From a candidate division WWE3 bacterium RIFCSPHIGHO2_02_FULL_38_14 (GTDB taxonomy: Bacteria > Patescibacteriota > WWE3 > UBA101185 > UBA10185): DNA of 52,713 nt. The notes beneath the pieces were generated by a model that made no database searches, was not told where the DNA came from, and worked only from the letters and a program-made list of their open reading frames with translations. Location of the stretch: assembly GCA_001772865.1 (NCBI GenBank), contig MEVD01000021.1:1-52713 (forward strand), read 5' to 3'. This document shows positions 44,386 to 51,335 of this stretch, piece after piece. Positions within the stretch are counted from its first letter, which is position 1, and every line of letters begins with the position of its first letter. The position numbers and the translations under genes were made by a program.

Positions 44386-45429
44386 TTACAGTGTATCGGC
44401 AATGTCAAATCCTAAAATTAAAGTTATATCAGAACGGGCTATTTCATTTTCCAAAATATCCAGTGCCTGGTTCTTCATAACCACATTTTTAAACCCGAAA
44501 TATTCTGAAATATACTTGGCAGTCTCCGATGACAAATCATCAACTATCAACATACTTTCCTCATACTGGCGCTGTGCATTAGAAGTGGATAAAACATGAC
44601 CGCTGACGTTTTCGATTATTCTGGAGCCGTAAGTGGCTATTCCCACAACAGATGATCCGTTTAAAATGGAAACACCTTTCTTTTCTCCTGCAATAGAAGA
44701 GTCAAAAGTTAATTCTCTGGTCATTTTATCCAGGTTTTCAATATTCATATCATCCGACAAGTCAACTGAAATTCTTGAAACTTCCGATTTTGATTCTGCA
44801 GATGTATTAAATATTTCATACATATCCGGCAAAGACACATTAGTAGAATACGAATTTATCCCCGATGACTTTGATAATTTTATTACTGAAGGATACGGAT
44901 CATTTTCGATCAGATTTTTAAAATTTAGATAGTCGTTTGGCTCCATGATCATATAACGGTCAATGTTTATTCCCAATACCTTATTTATACTTTTAATTAG
45001 TAATTTTTCTCCTTCATTCTCACCGTTTTCTGACAAATCTCCCAAAGCAAATACTTTCGAAAGTGTTTCTACTCCGTATTTACCGGGAATGTCCAATAAA
45101 TTATCGGTGGAAATTTCATATATAAGAGTCTTTTTACCTGTACTGTTAAATAAAAATACCTGTATGTTTTTAATATAAACCGGACTGTCTTCAGATACTG
45201 TTGCTTCCGAAATAAGTAAGCTTGTCAGGTTTTTGTCCTGCAGAGGATATGATGAAGCGGAATCGGCTGATGCCCACTTTTGGCTGATACTTCTGTAAAA
45301 ACCTACTCCGGACAAAAATAGAATTGAGACTAAAAACAAAAGTATTAGGGACATCGCTTTGCGGTAGTTTTTTTTCGGTACAACAGCTTTTCTTCTAAGC
45401 TTTTTTCTTTGGGCAGGATATATTTTCAT
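44386..45429 (-). CDS. LCP-like protein with LytR C-terminal domain, catalytic residues absent
   Basis: The 347-aa protein has a basic cytoplasmic N-terminus (KKLRRKAVVPKKNYRK), one transmembrane helix (about residues 26-46), a central LytR-CpsA-Psr-like domain and a C-terminal LytR_C domain (VSILNGSSVVGIATYGSRII, about 250-335). In the LCP part IPGKYGVETLSKVFALGD and SINKVLGINIDRYMIM align with IPG.G..KIN.A...G and .LLGI.ID.Y. The phosphate-binding S(I/L)PRD is EISTDN. Canonical LCP enzymes attach polymers to peptidoglycan; without those residues this one may be structural. A GC-rich hairpin follows the gene. Confidence 0.7.
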   Translation of the reverse strand: MKIYPAQRKKLRRKAVVPKKNYRKAMSLILLFLVSILFLSGVGFYRSISQKWASADSASSYPLQDKNLTSLLISEATVSEDSPVYIKNIQVFLFNSTGKKTLIYEISTDNLLDIPGKYGVETLSKVFALGDLSENGENEGEKLLIKSINKVLGINIDRYMIMEPNDYLNFKNLIENDPYPSVIKLSKSSGINSYSTNVSLPDMYEIFNTSAESKSEVSRISVDLSDDMNIENLDKMTRELTFDSSIAGEKKGVSILNGSSVVGIATYGSRIIENVSGHVLSTSNAQRQYEESMLIVDDLSSETAKYISEYFGFKNVVMKNQALDILENEIARSDITLILGFDIADTL

Positions 45430-45495
45430 AAAACTTATATTTCCAGAATATTACAACTTATTTAGGTATTATAAAAGGCTTTAGATTTTTAATTA

Positions 45496-46227
45496 CTAAA
45501 TATGGCAAATTTGAAATGTATCGGGTAAATTGGCAGTAAATTCCATTATTTTGTACTCTTTAGGGTGCAATATAGATATTTTATGAGCATGTAGCATCAT
45601 TCTGTTGAAATCAGTTGCAGATAACTCTAAATGCTTTTTAGGAGCATACAAAACGTCTCCTACTACTGCGTGGTGAATAGCACTTAAATGGACTCTAATT
45701 TGATGAGTTCTGCCGGTTTTAGGCTCGATTTTTAGGCAGGTATACATATTATTACCTTTATTTACATTTTTTATGGTGTAAAATGTCGTAATTGCATCTT
45801 TACCGCTATCCGACACGGAATACTTCATCCTGTTTTTTATATCTCTTTTTATAGGGGCGTTAATTTCAAAAACTTTTTCATCGATCTTCCCATAAACAAC
45901 TGCCCTATATTCTTTATAAACTTCTCTGCTTTTAAATTGTTTTTGAAGAAAATTAAAGGAATCTTCATCTTTAGCTATTAAAATAACTCCCGAAGTTTCT
46001 TTATCAAGCCTGTGCACTATTCCCTTCCTTAAATAATATTCTGAGTCAGAATCAGAATTCGTAAAATCTATTAATTGTTCAATAGATTCCTGAAGGGTTG
46101 TGCCCTTAACTGTAAGGGATTTATTGACCACAACTCCCTCGGGTTTATCCACTATCAGAAGGCACTCATCTTCATATATTACTTTTAGTCTGGAATTATG
46201 CACTTTAATTAACCTTTTATATACCAT
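45496..46227 (-). CDS. RluA/RluD-family rRNA pseudouridine synthase
   Basis: The 243-aa pseudouridine synthase has LKVIYEDECLLIVDKPEGVV at the start of the catalytic domain, the catalytic-Asp motif GIVHRLDKETSGVILIAKDE (about residues 68-87), YKEYRAVVYGKI, and GRTHQIRVHLSAIHHAVVGD (about 165-184). The N-terminal S4 RNA-binding domain of RluD is missing, as in RluA-type and compact members. It overlaps the LspA-like gene by 19 nt. The lspA-rluD order is common in bacteria. The modified uridine (23S or tRNA) is not determinable here. Confidence 0.92.
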   Translation of the reverse strand: MVYKRLIKVHNSRLKVIYEDECLLIVDKPEGVVVNKSLTVKGTTLQESIEQLIDFTNSDSDSEYYLRKGIVHRLDKETSGVILIAKDEDSFNFLQKQFKSREVYKEYRAVVYGKIDEKVFEINAPIKRDIKNRMKYSVSDSGKDAITTFYTIKNVNKGNNMYTCLKIEPKTGRTHQIRVHLSAIHHAVVGDVLYAPKKHLELSATDFNRMMLHAHKISILHPKEYKIMEFTANLPDTFQICHI

Positions 46228-46541
46228 TCATACTTAATAAACACTAGCAACAAACCCGATACAACCAGTAAATCCCAAATATTATATTTAAATAAACCAA
46301 AAAATGATAGATCGTCGTAAACGCAGCCATAAAAAAACCTCTGAAAAAGGTTTACGGATCCCCCTAATGCGATCAAAACCAGAGGCACGATATAAATTCT
46401 TTTTTTCTTCAGATTTTTAAAGTTTATCTTATTACGCAAAAAAACCAGCACTAATGCTAAAAATAAAAGAATCAATATTACTTGTCCCTGGGGGCTTATA
46501 TTAGCGGATAAAAAGGAGCAGTTATAAAATGGATCATTCAT
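46209..46541 (-). CDS. LspA-like (signal peptidase II family) protein lacking the first helix
   Basis: The 110-aa membrane protein has the conserved parts of lipoprotein signal peptidase: Asn7 in FYNCSF (family NxGaAF), GGSVNLFQRFFYGCVYDDLS (residues 60-79; family GGA.GN..DR...G.V.DF) and KYNIWD (85-90; family FN.AD). The two catalytic aspartates would be Asp76 (or 77) and Asp90. About 45 N-terminal residues with the first transmembrane helix of normal LspA are absent. TAATG overlap with the preceding gene decides the start at 46541; a start nine codons earlier is possible. It is followed by the pseudouridine synthase, as lspA usually is. Confidence 0.62.
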   Translation of the reverse strand: MNDPFYNCSFLSANISPQGQVILILLFLALVLVFLRNKINFKNLKKKRIYIVPLVLIALGGSVNLFQRFFYGCVYDDLSFFGLFKYNIWDLLVVSGLLLVFIKYEWYIKG

Positions 46542-47536
46542 TATTCCTTGTCCATATGTTCTGTACAAGTTGTTGCTTCAGGATAAATTCTAAGTCTGGC
46601 TTCTTCGATTGGATTGCCGCATACTTCGCAGATTCCATATCTGCCGATTTTCATTCTGGCTAATGCTTTTCTTACCAATTGTTGCATGTTATCTGCGCTG
46701 GTTCTTCTTAAGTCTACTATTTCCTTGCTTGTATCTTCAAGTACTGCCTCATCTATAGGATCGGCGTTATCTATATCTCTGTCGGTATCATTTGCGGGGT
46801 CGATCTGATCCAAAATTCTCTGTTCTTTCCTAAGCTGTTTTCCTTTGGATAAAAGTACGTTTTTCAATGAATTCAATAGATTTTGAGGTAAAGGCGATTT
46901 TTCAGTCATATCTTTCCGCTCTCTGAAAATTAAATTGACTAAACTCATTGTAATCAATAACAAGATAAATATCAAACTCCTAAATTCCCCGTACAATAGA
47001 GATAAAATGAAGACAGTAATAACTAGCATATATGAAAATGTATAACCCGATTTAAGTTTATAATTTCTGAATCTTGATAAAATTAAATACTGAACTAAAA
47101 ACAAAATCGAGGCATATAAACCGTTTATATTTTTATAAATTAAATAGCTTGAAAGTATACTAAAAGATATAAAAGCTGAAACCGAGAGGGAAAACACATC
47201 CAGAAGCCTGTAAACAGACCATTTCCAGGTTCTTGCCAGAATCAATAAACAAATAACGAGTCCCAGCACCGCACCCGGTACACTTACACTGCCTATTACT
47301 AAATCAATGGCTTTCAAAATATTTGAATCCAGGCTAAATTTAAAAAGTAATTTTGAAAAAATGTAGGCGGATAAAGCTCCTAAAAAAGCGGCGTCAAACA
47401 GCTTTTCAATGTCAAAACCGTCTTTTCTGCCTTCAAACCACACCACAAACAAATATAAAATAAATGAAGCAAATACAAAGACTGTCCAAAACGGGAGTTG
47501 AAATTGATTTATATTAATAAATTCAGGAATATACAT
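46541..47536 (-). CDS. Fusion: Lgt-like membrane domain plus DksA/TraR zinc finger
   Basis: The 331-aa protein has about seven transmembrane helices in residues 12-206. The order resembles prolipoprotein diacylglyceryl transferase: FASFILYLFVVWFEGRKDGF, DAAFLGALSAYIFSKLLF, and SVSVPGAVLGLVICLLIL where Lgt has GG.S.HGG..G. The essential His/Gly/Gly are not conserved. A charged coil (210-270) follows. The C-terminus is a DksA/TraR-type finger, KIGRYGICEVCGNPIEEARL with Cys303, Cys306, Cys324 and His327, i.e. CxxC-17-CxxH. Its TAA overlaps the LspA-like ATG. Membrane tethering of a secondary-channel-factor-like domain would be unusual. Zinc-finger call firm, Lgt relation moderate. Confidence 0.68.
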   Translation of the reverse strand: MYIPEFININQFQLPFWTVFVFASFILYLFVVWFEGRKDGFDIEKLFDAAFLGALSAYIFSKLLFKFSLDSNILKAIDLVIGSVSVPGAVLGLVICLLILARTWKWSVYRLLDVFSLSVSAFISFSILSSYLIYKNINGLYASILFLVQYLILSRFRNYKLKSGYTFSYMLVITVFILSLLYGEFRSLIFILLLITMSLVNLIFRERKDMTEKSPLPQNLLNSLKNVLLSKGKQLRKEQRILDQIDPANDTDRDIDNADPIDEAVLEDTSKEIVDLRRTSADNMQQLVRKALARMKIGRYGICEVCGNPIEEARLRIYPEATTCTEHMDKE

Positions 47537-47577
47537 ATGAGCACTAAATCAATAAAAATAAGTGTGTAACAACAAAA

Positions 47578-48129
47578 TTACGCTTTTGCCAGGTATCCGC
47601 CTGTTCTTGAATCTATTTTAACTTTATCTCCGATTTTTATAAAGGTAGGTACTTTGATCACAGTACCGTTATCTAAAGTGGCTTCCTTTAATACATTAGA
47701 CACTGTATTTCCTTTAAACCCAGGCTCAGTATATGTAACTTCAAAAATTAAAGATATTGGCAGATCAACCGAAATCGGATTACCCTCAAAATACTGGACG
47801 ATAACTTTTTCCCCTTCTTTCAAAAACTTTACGCTCTCCCCCATAAGATCGGCATTAATGCTAAATTGTTCAAAAGTTTCGGGATCCATGAACACATAAC
47901 CGCTGTCTTTATACAAATACTGGGCGTTTTTTCTCATCACATCCGCATCTTCTACCCTTTCATTAGAACCCCAGCTCTTTTCCAATACCTGCGATGTTAT
48001 AAGGTTACGAGCTTTTACCCTTACTGTTGCCCCTCCCCTTGCAGTCTTTACGTGCTCATATTTGACTACTGTAAATGGAAAGTCGTTTTCTTTAAATATT
48101 GTTCCGTTTTTTAAATCAGTTACCAGCAT
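47578..48129 (-). CDS. efp: Elongation factor P, arginine-tip type
   Basis: The 183-aa three-domain OB/KOW protein relieves ribosome stalling at polyproline. Domain I runs LKNGTIFKENDFPFTVVKYE to the tip VKTARGGATVRVKARN. The GYVFMDPETFEQFSI strand and the C-terminal GNTVSNVLKEATLDNGTVIK then VPTFIKIGDKVKID...GGYL are diagnostic. The modified tip residue, Lys34 in E. coli (KPGKG), is Arg31 here (KTARG). In the EarP-type system Arg is rhamnosylated; no earP is visible in this window. TAAAAT ends 9 nt before the ATG, so a leaderless mRNA is likely. Confidence 0.94.
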   Translation of the reverse strand: MLVTDLKNGTIFKENDFPFTVVKYEHVKTARGGATVRVKARNLITSQVLEKSWGSNERVEDADVMRKNAQYLYKDSGYVFMDPETFEQFSINADLMGESVKFLKEGEKVIVQYFEGNPISVDLPISLIFEVTYTEPGFKGNTVSNVLKEATLDNGTVIKVPTFIKIGDKVKIDSRTGGYLAKA

Positions 48130-48138
48130 AGCTAGGGA

Positions 48139-48167
48139 ATTTTAGAGGTTTCGTCGCATTTATGCAA
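48139..48167 (-). promoter_or_regulatory. efp promoter, leaderless type
   Basis: On the minus strand TTGCAT (48167-48162), 17 bp, TAAAAT (48144-48139), then 9 nt to the efp ATG. No SD lies in that gap. Confidence 0.5.
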
Positions 48168-48217
48168 GAAAACAAAACAGAAGAATGGTTGTTAATTTCC
48201 AATTCCTTGCCTTTATT

Positions 48218-48304
48218 TGGTGCCGTGGGTGAGAGTCGAACTCACACGGGCTTGAGGCCCAGTAGTTTTTGAGACTACCGCGTATACCATTCCGCCACCA
48301 CGGC
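48218..48304 (-). tRNA. tRNA-Leu (anticodon CAA)
   Basis: The 87-nt class II tRNA folds fully: acceptor GCCGTGG with CCACGGC, discriminator A and encoded CCA; D-arm GGCGGAATGGTATACGC; anticodon stem GTAGT with ACTAC around CTCAAAA, giving CAA (reads UUG); a long variable arm GGGCCTCAAGCCC; and T-arm GTGAG-TTCGACT-CTCAC. All stems pair without mismatch. It lies between efp and dnaB on the same strand. Confidence 0.95.
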
Positions 48305-48347
48305 ATGTTTTATCAAACTTTTGTGATTATAACACTGGATAAGGAAA

Positions 48348-49688
48348 TTATTCGCCCCGCTGCGCTTCTACCTCAAAAAACTTAGTGCGGTCGGCTTTAA
48401 AGAACAACGAAATCTCGCCTGTAGGTCCGTTTCTGTGTTTTGCCAGGAGCAATTTATAATTTTCCCTGTCCTCATCATTCGGCCTGTATAAAAACATCAC
48501 AACATCGGCATCCTGCTCTATTGAACCCGAATCTCTCAAATCGGAAAGCTGCGGCCTTTTTTCACCGCCTCTTTGTTCCACTGCTCTTGACAATTGCGAA
48601 ACCGCTAAAACCGGAATTTTCAACTCTCTCGCCAGATTTTTTAATGCCTGGGATATTTCGGACACTTCCTGTACCCTGCTTTCCAGATTACGCCCCCGTA
48701 TCAACTGCAAATAATCTACTATAATCAGACCTAAATCGTGTTCAAGTTGGAGTCTTCGGGCTTTAGTTCTCATTTCCATTACCCCTATTCCCGGCGTATC
48801 GTCTATAAATATAGGTGCTTCCGAAAGTTCGCCGGCTGCAATGCCGTATTTTTCAAAATCTTCTTGTTCCAGATTACCTGTGGTAATTCTCCAGTTATCA
48901 ATATCGCCTTGAACAGAAATCATTCTATCTACAATAGACTCCCTTCCCATTTCGAGAGAAAAAATCCCGACACTAACTTTATGCGATACGGCTGCAAATT
49001 GAGCTATATTAATAGCAAAAGACGACTTCCCAACAGATGGTCGTGCAGCTAATATAACCAGGTTTTCTCTTTGCAGGCCGGAGAGCATTTTGTCCAGACC
49101 GGCCAAACCCGTGGGTACTCCTCTCAACGCTCCGCGTGTTTTACTCAGCTCGTCAAGTCTCTCAAAAGTAATACCCAATGTTTCTTTTACCGGTACAAAG
49201 TCCTGATGTACTCTTTGCTGGGAAACTGAGAACAATAATTGCTCGGATTGATCCAAAAGCTCATCAACATTAGATTCTTTATAAACCAATTCGGATATTT
49301 CCGACGCCGCTTTCATAACAGAACGCTTCACATAGTCTTCAGAAACCATTCGGGCATAAAATTCGACATTCGCGGCAGTGGGAACCGAGTTTACTAGCTC
49401 AGTTAAATAAGTTACCCCGCCCGAGCTCTCTAACTCCCCCATTCTTTTCAGCTCAGCTGGAACTGTAATTAAGTCAATCGGCTCGCGTTTTTCATATAAA
49501 GTCAACATGGCATCATAAATTTTTTCATGTGATGATTTATAAAAATGTGAAGACCTCAAAGTTTCCACTACTTTGACTATGGCATCTTTATCCAAAAGCA
49601 ATGCTCCGAGAATCGATTTCTCGGCTTCAAGATCGTGCGGCGGTATTCCCACACTTGGTGTGCGGTCTTTAGCAGTGTATGCAGGCAT
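48348..49688 (-). CDS. dnaB: Replicative DNA helicase DnaB
   Basis: The 446-aa hexameric helicase has an N-terminal primase-interacting domain (PPHDLEAEKSILGALLLDKD, about residues 16-110), a linker, and the RecA-fold ATPase. Walker A is ILAARPSVGKSSFAINIAQF (about 214), then FSLEMGRESIVDRM, Walker B LIIVDYLQLIRG, and the DnaB motif 4 LSDLRDSGSIEQDADVVMFL. The C-terminal KHRNGPTGEISLFF is standard. There is no intein. The ATG at 49688 (MPAYTAKDR) is chosen over a GTG six codons earlier; neither has an SD. It is in line with tRNA-Leu, 43 nt upstream of it. Confidence 0.96.
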   Translation of the reverse strand: MPAYTAKDRTPSVGIPPHDLEAEKSILGALLLDKDAIVKVVETLRSSHFYKSSHEKIYDAMLTLYEKREPIDLITVPAELKRMGELESSGGVTYLTELVNSVPTAANVEFYARMVSEDYVKRSVMKAASEISELVYKESNVDELLDQSEQLLFSVSQQRVHQDFVPVKETLGITFERLDELSKTRGALRGVPTGLAGLDKMLSGLQRENLVILAARPSVGKSSFAINIAQFAAVSHKVSVGIFSLEMGRESIVDRMISVQGDIDNWRITTGNLEQEDFEKYGIAAGELSEAPIFIDDTPGIGVMEMRTKARRLQLEHDLGLIIVDYLQLIRGRNLESRVQEVSEISQALKNLARELKIPVLAVSQLSRAVEQRGGEKRPQLSDLRDSGSIEQDADVVMFLYRPNDEDRENYKLLLAKHRNGPTGEISLFFKADRTKFFEVEAQRGE

Positions 49689-49763
49689 TATTACGTTAGT
49701 AATCACTTTACGTAAGCTAAATAATTTTATTAAAAATTACTTCGCGTCGGCAAAATAATCAAA

Positions 49764-50417
49764 TTAATGTTGTGGAGTGAGAATAACTATCTCTGTATCC
49801 TCAGGCAGGTCGCTTTTACCGGAAATCTTCAGCTTTTCCTCTTTTTTAATATTATTCTCGACTCCCATCTCGTCCAAAAATTTATCGAGTTTCTGCAGTT
49901 CTTCCTTAAAACTTAAATCCTGAGTCGAATAATGCATCGGTATAACTACCGAAGGCTCTATTGAAGAAATAACTTCCACCGCTGTTTCAGCGTCAATAGT
50001 ATACTTGCCTCCTACCGGTATTAAGAGCACATCCACATCGGGAATTTTCTCCAGAGTTTCTTTAGAAAGCTCATGACCCAAATCCCCCAAATGCAATACG
50101 CTTACACCATCCATTTCAACTAGATATATTGTGTTTTTACCCCTTTCGGCGCCTTCTTTATTATCATGAAATGTGGGAATGCCGTGAATAAAAACCTCGT
50201 GGGTTTCATATTCGCCAGGTCCGTCTACCAGCAGTTTATACCCGGTAACACCCTGAACATAATCATGGTCAAAATGGTGATGGGACAACAAAAGCGCATC
50301 AGCTTCCAACTTAGGAAGTTTATACCCTACTTTTGCGGGATCATAGGGATCAATAACCACAGTTAAGTTTTTCCCTTTCAGTTTAAAACATGAGTGTCCT
50401 ATGTATGTAATTTCCAT
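49764..50417 (-). CDS. Metallo-beta-lactamase-fold hydrolase (UlaG-like)
   Basis: The 217-aa single-domain metallohydrolase has YIGHSCFKLKGKNLTVVIDP at its N-terminus and the zinc motif LLLSHHHFDHDYVQGV (His-x-His-x-Asp-His, about residues 43-58). VLHLGDLGH supplies the later Asp and VVIPMHYS the final His. This pattern fits the UPF0173/UlaG-like group, whose natural substrates are mostly unknown. The SD GGAG 8 nt before the ATG at 50417 decides the start over ATGs at 50423 and 50447. It is divergent from the micro-gene region. Confidence 0.85.
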   Translation of the reverse strand: MEITYIGHSCFKLKGKNLTVVIDPYDPAKVGYKLPKLEADALLLSHHHFDHDYVQGVTGYKLLVDGPGEYETHEVFIHGIPTFHDNKEGAERGKNTIYLVEMDGVSVLHLGDLGHELSKETLEKIPDVDVLLIPVGGKYTIDAETAVEVISSIEPSVVIPMHYSTQDLSFKEELQKLDKFLDEMGVENNIKKEEKLKISGKSDLPEDTEIVILTPQH

Positions 50418-50499
50418 ATTCATTTCTCCGTGAAGATATATTACCACATGTTTTTAGGTGTGGAAGGAAAAAAATAAAATTTTAAGCAAACTATTAGCG

Positions 50500-50528
50500 T
50501 TGACAGATATGAATAAAAAATAGATTAT
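50500..50528 (+). promoter_or_regulatory. Promoter upstream of the 54-codon frame
   Basis: TTGACA (50500-50505), 17 bp, GATTAT (50523-50528). The -10 is imperfect (4 of 6). An SD-led start codon follows 32 nt downstream. Confidence 0.45.
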
Positions 50529-50560
50529 GAAAATAGCTTATGTGAAAGGAGAAGTTTAAC

Positions 50561-50725
50561 ATGACCCGATTCGCCAAAATCCCGGACAATGTAACCCACC
50601 GGTCTGGGTCCGCCTGCGAGGCGGGAACAAAGTGGGCGGACAGACGGGTTAAATCTATCTCTTTACCAACTCGTCTGTCCGTTTCCTCAATAAATTATCT
50701 CTCTTTCGTGGTTTCTAAAAAATAA
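50561..50725 (+). CDS. Possible small protein (54 aa) overlapping a structured RNA
   Basis: An ATG with the SD AAAGGAG at 9-nt spacing opens a 54-codon frame ending TAA. The product is basic and polar (MTRFAKIPDNVTHRSGSACE onward) with no recognisable domain. The frame runs straight through the GC-rich repeated stems at 50593-50679, whose base pairing constrains the codons, so the frame may be incidental or may be a leader peptide for the RNA element. I see no homologue of it among the other micro-genes here. Confidence 0.35.
   Translation: MTRFAKIPDNVTHRSGSACEAGTKWADRRVKSISLPTRLSVSSINYLSFVVSKK
50593..50679 (+). ncRNA. Structured RNA with mutually exclusive helices (switch-like or palindromic repeat)
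   Basis: Segment 50635-50650 (GGCGGACAGACGGGTT) can pair in two ways. Upstream, AACCC (50593-97), GTCTG (50602-06) and TCCGCC (50609-14) form a three-part stem with it. Downstream, AACTCGTCTGTC (50668-79) forms a 12-bp stem with GACAGACGGGTT (50639-50), including one G-U pair. A smaller hairpin CCGCC-TGCGA-GGCGG (50610-24) competes with the first. The block is far more GC-rich than its surroundings. It could be a regulatory RNA or a dispersed palindromic repeat. No T-tract marks a terminator. Confidence 0.5.
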
Positions 50726-50862
50726 TTAAATGACATTAGGAAGTTCAGGAAGATAGGTTTCCATATCAGTTTTCAAGTAAAAAGAACCAATTAATACCCT
50801 GCCTGAAATTTCAACCAAACTTGAATCATTGTGAACTTGAAACGAAGTTACATCCCCGAAAA

Positions 50863-50890
50863 TTGACAATTCTATGATTGTTATTATAAT
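50863..50890 (+). promoter_or_regulatory. Consensus promoter of the 30-aa acidic peptide gene
   Basis: TTGACA (50863-50868) and TATAAT (50885-50890), both perfect, with 16-bp spacing. It is the strongest match to the sigma70 consensus that I found in the window. Confidence 0.75.
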
Positions 50891-50926
50891 CCACATATGT
50901 CAACTAAATCTGAGAAGGAAAATGTC

Positions 50927-51019
50927 ATGTTCAGCTATAATTCCATTGGTTACACCGGCCCTGACGACGATGACGACCAAGATAACGGCGACGACAAAGT
51001 TACAAGCAAGGTAGCCTGA
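50927..51019 (+). CDS. Acidic micropeptide 1 (30 aa)
   Basis: An ATG preceded by AAGGAA at 6-nt spacing starts a 30-codon frame beginning MFSYNSIGYTGPDDDDDQ and ending TGA. The C-terminal half is rich in Asp. An in-frame ATG at 50897 would give a 40-aa version, starting 6 nt after the -10 box, so a leaderless longer form is possible. A second peptide at 51553-51627 shares S-[YF]-N-[ST]-x-G-Y-x-x-P-D-D-D. At the identical residues nearly all codons differ (AGC/TCC, AAT/AAC, TAC/TAT, CCT/CCC, GAC/GAT). That pattern indicates selection on the peptide. Function unknown. Confidence 0.7.
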   Translation: MFSYNSIGYTGPDDDDDQDNGDDKVTSKVA

Positions 51020-51161
51020 GTAGATTTACTCCTAAACAGCAACATTTGATGAATTCAGTCATTACCGTAATCTCTCACATCTTTCAATAAATAGCTTAAA
51101 CCTTTGAAATTGTTAATATCATAATTAATATGGAATTATATGTTTGAAAATATAAAGAGTT

Positions 51162-51189
51162 TTGTCTGATTGACAATATCTGATACAAT
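51162..51189 (+). promoter_or_regulatory. Promoter of the His leader/attenuator
   Basis: TTGTCT (51162-51167), 16 bp, TACAAT (51184-51189), then 9 nt to the leader ATG at 51199, the same geometry as the leaderless gyrB, gyrA, yebC and efp promoters. Confidence 0.55.
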
Positions 51190-51198
51190 ATCTCCATC

Positions 51199-51264
51199 AT
51201 GTACAAAGGGACAAGCAGAAATCATCATAGATGGAGCACAAACCACCTAACGGCGGTTATCTAG
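51199..51264 (+). CDS. Histidine-rich leader peptide upstream of hisS (21 aa)
   Basis: The frame reads MYKGTSRNHHRWSTNHLTAV plus Ile and ends TAG. Three of 21 codons are His: codons 9 and 10 in tandem (51223-51228) and codon 16 (51244-51246). There is no SD; the ATG lies 9 nt after the -10 box, so it should be translated from a leaderless mRNA. The frame ends inside the antiterminator arm (51252-51269). A ribosome stalled at the His pair leaves that arm free, while one reaching the stop masks it. This is the logic of the enterobacterial his leader, here upstream of hisS. Confidence 0.6.
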   Translation: MYKGTSRNHHRWSTNHLTAVI

Positions 51265-51335
51265 TCTGTTGCATGAGTCCCTTATAAAATATTTTTGATT
51301 TTTCACAGACTGAGCCGCCGAAAGGCGGTTTTTTT
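51206..51335 (+). promoter_or_regulatory. Ribosome-mediated attenuator (alternative RNA helices) before hisS
   Basis: Four helices can form. AAGGGAC (51206-12) pairs with GTCCCTT (51277-83). The antiterminator pairs GGCGG (51252-56) with CCGCC (51315-19) and AGTCTGT (51263-69) with ACAGACT (51305-11). The terminator pairs the same CCGCC (51315-19) with GGCGG (51324-28). Antiterminator and terminator are mutually exclusive because they share CCGCC. No T-box sequence (TGGNACC) or known riboswitch core was recognised. The regulated genes would be the 24-aa peptide and hisS. Confidence 0.6.
51314..51335 (+). terminator. Intrinsic terminator of the His leader
   Basis: The CCGCC-GAAA-GGCGG tetraloop hairpin is followed by seven T (51329-51335), a textbook rho-independent terminator. 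Confidence 0.88.

Noticed and set aside
44372-44599. Plus-strand frame of 75 codons with an excellent SD (AAAGGAG) antisense to the LCP-like gene
   Set aside because: It overlaps the 3' end of a convincing gene with a recognisable LytR_C domain. The translation has no domain, and the SD-like run falls in a short intergenic spacer by composition.
51199-51335. T-box riboswitch upstream of hisS
   Set aside because: The conserved TGGNACC antiterminator bulge and the AG-bulge/specifier loop are absent; a translated His-rich frame with alternative helices fits better.
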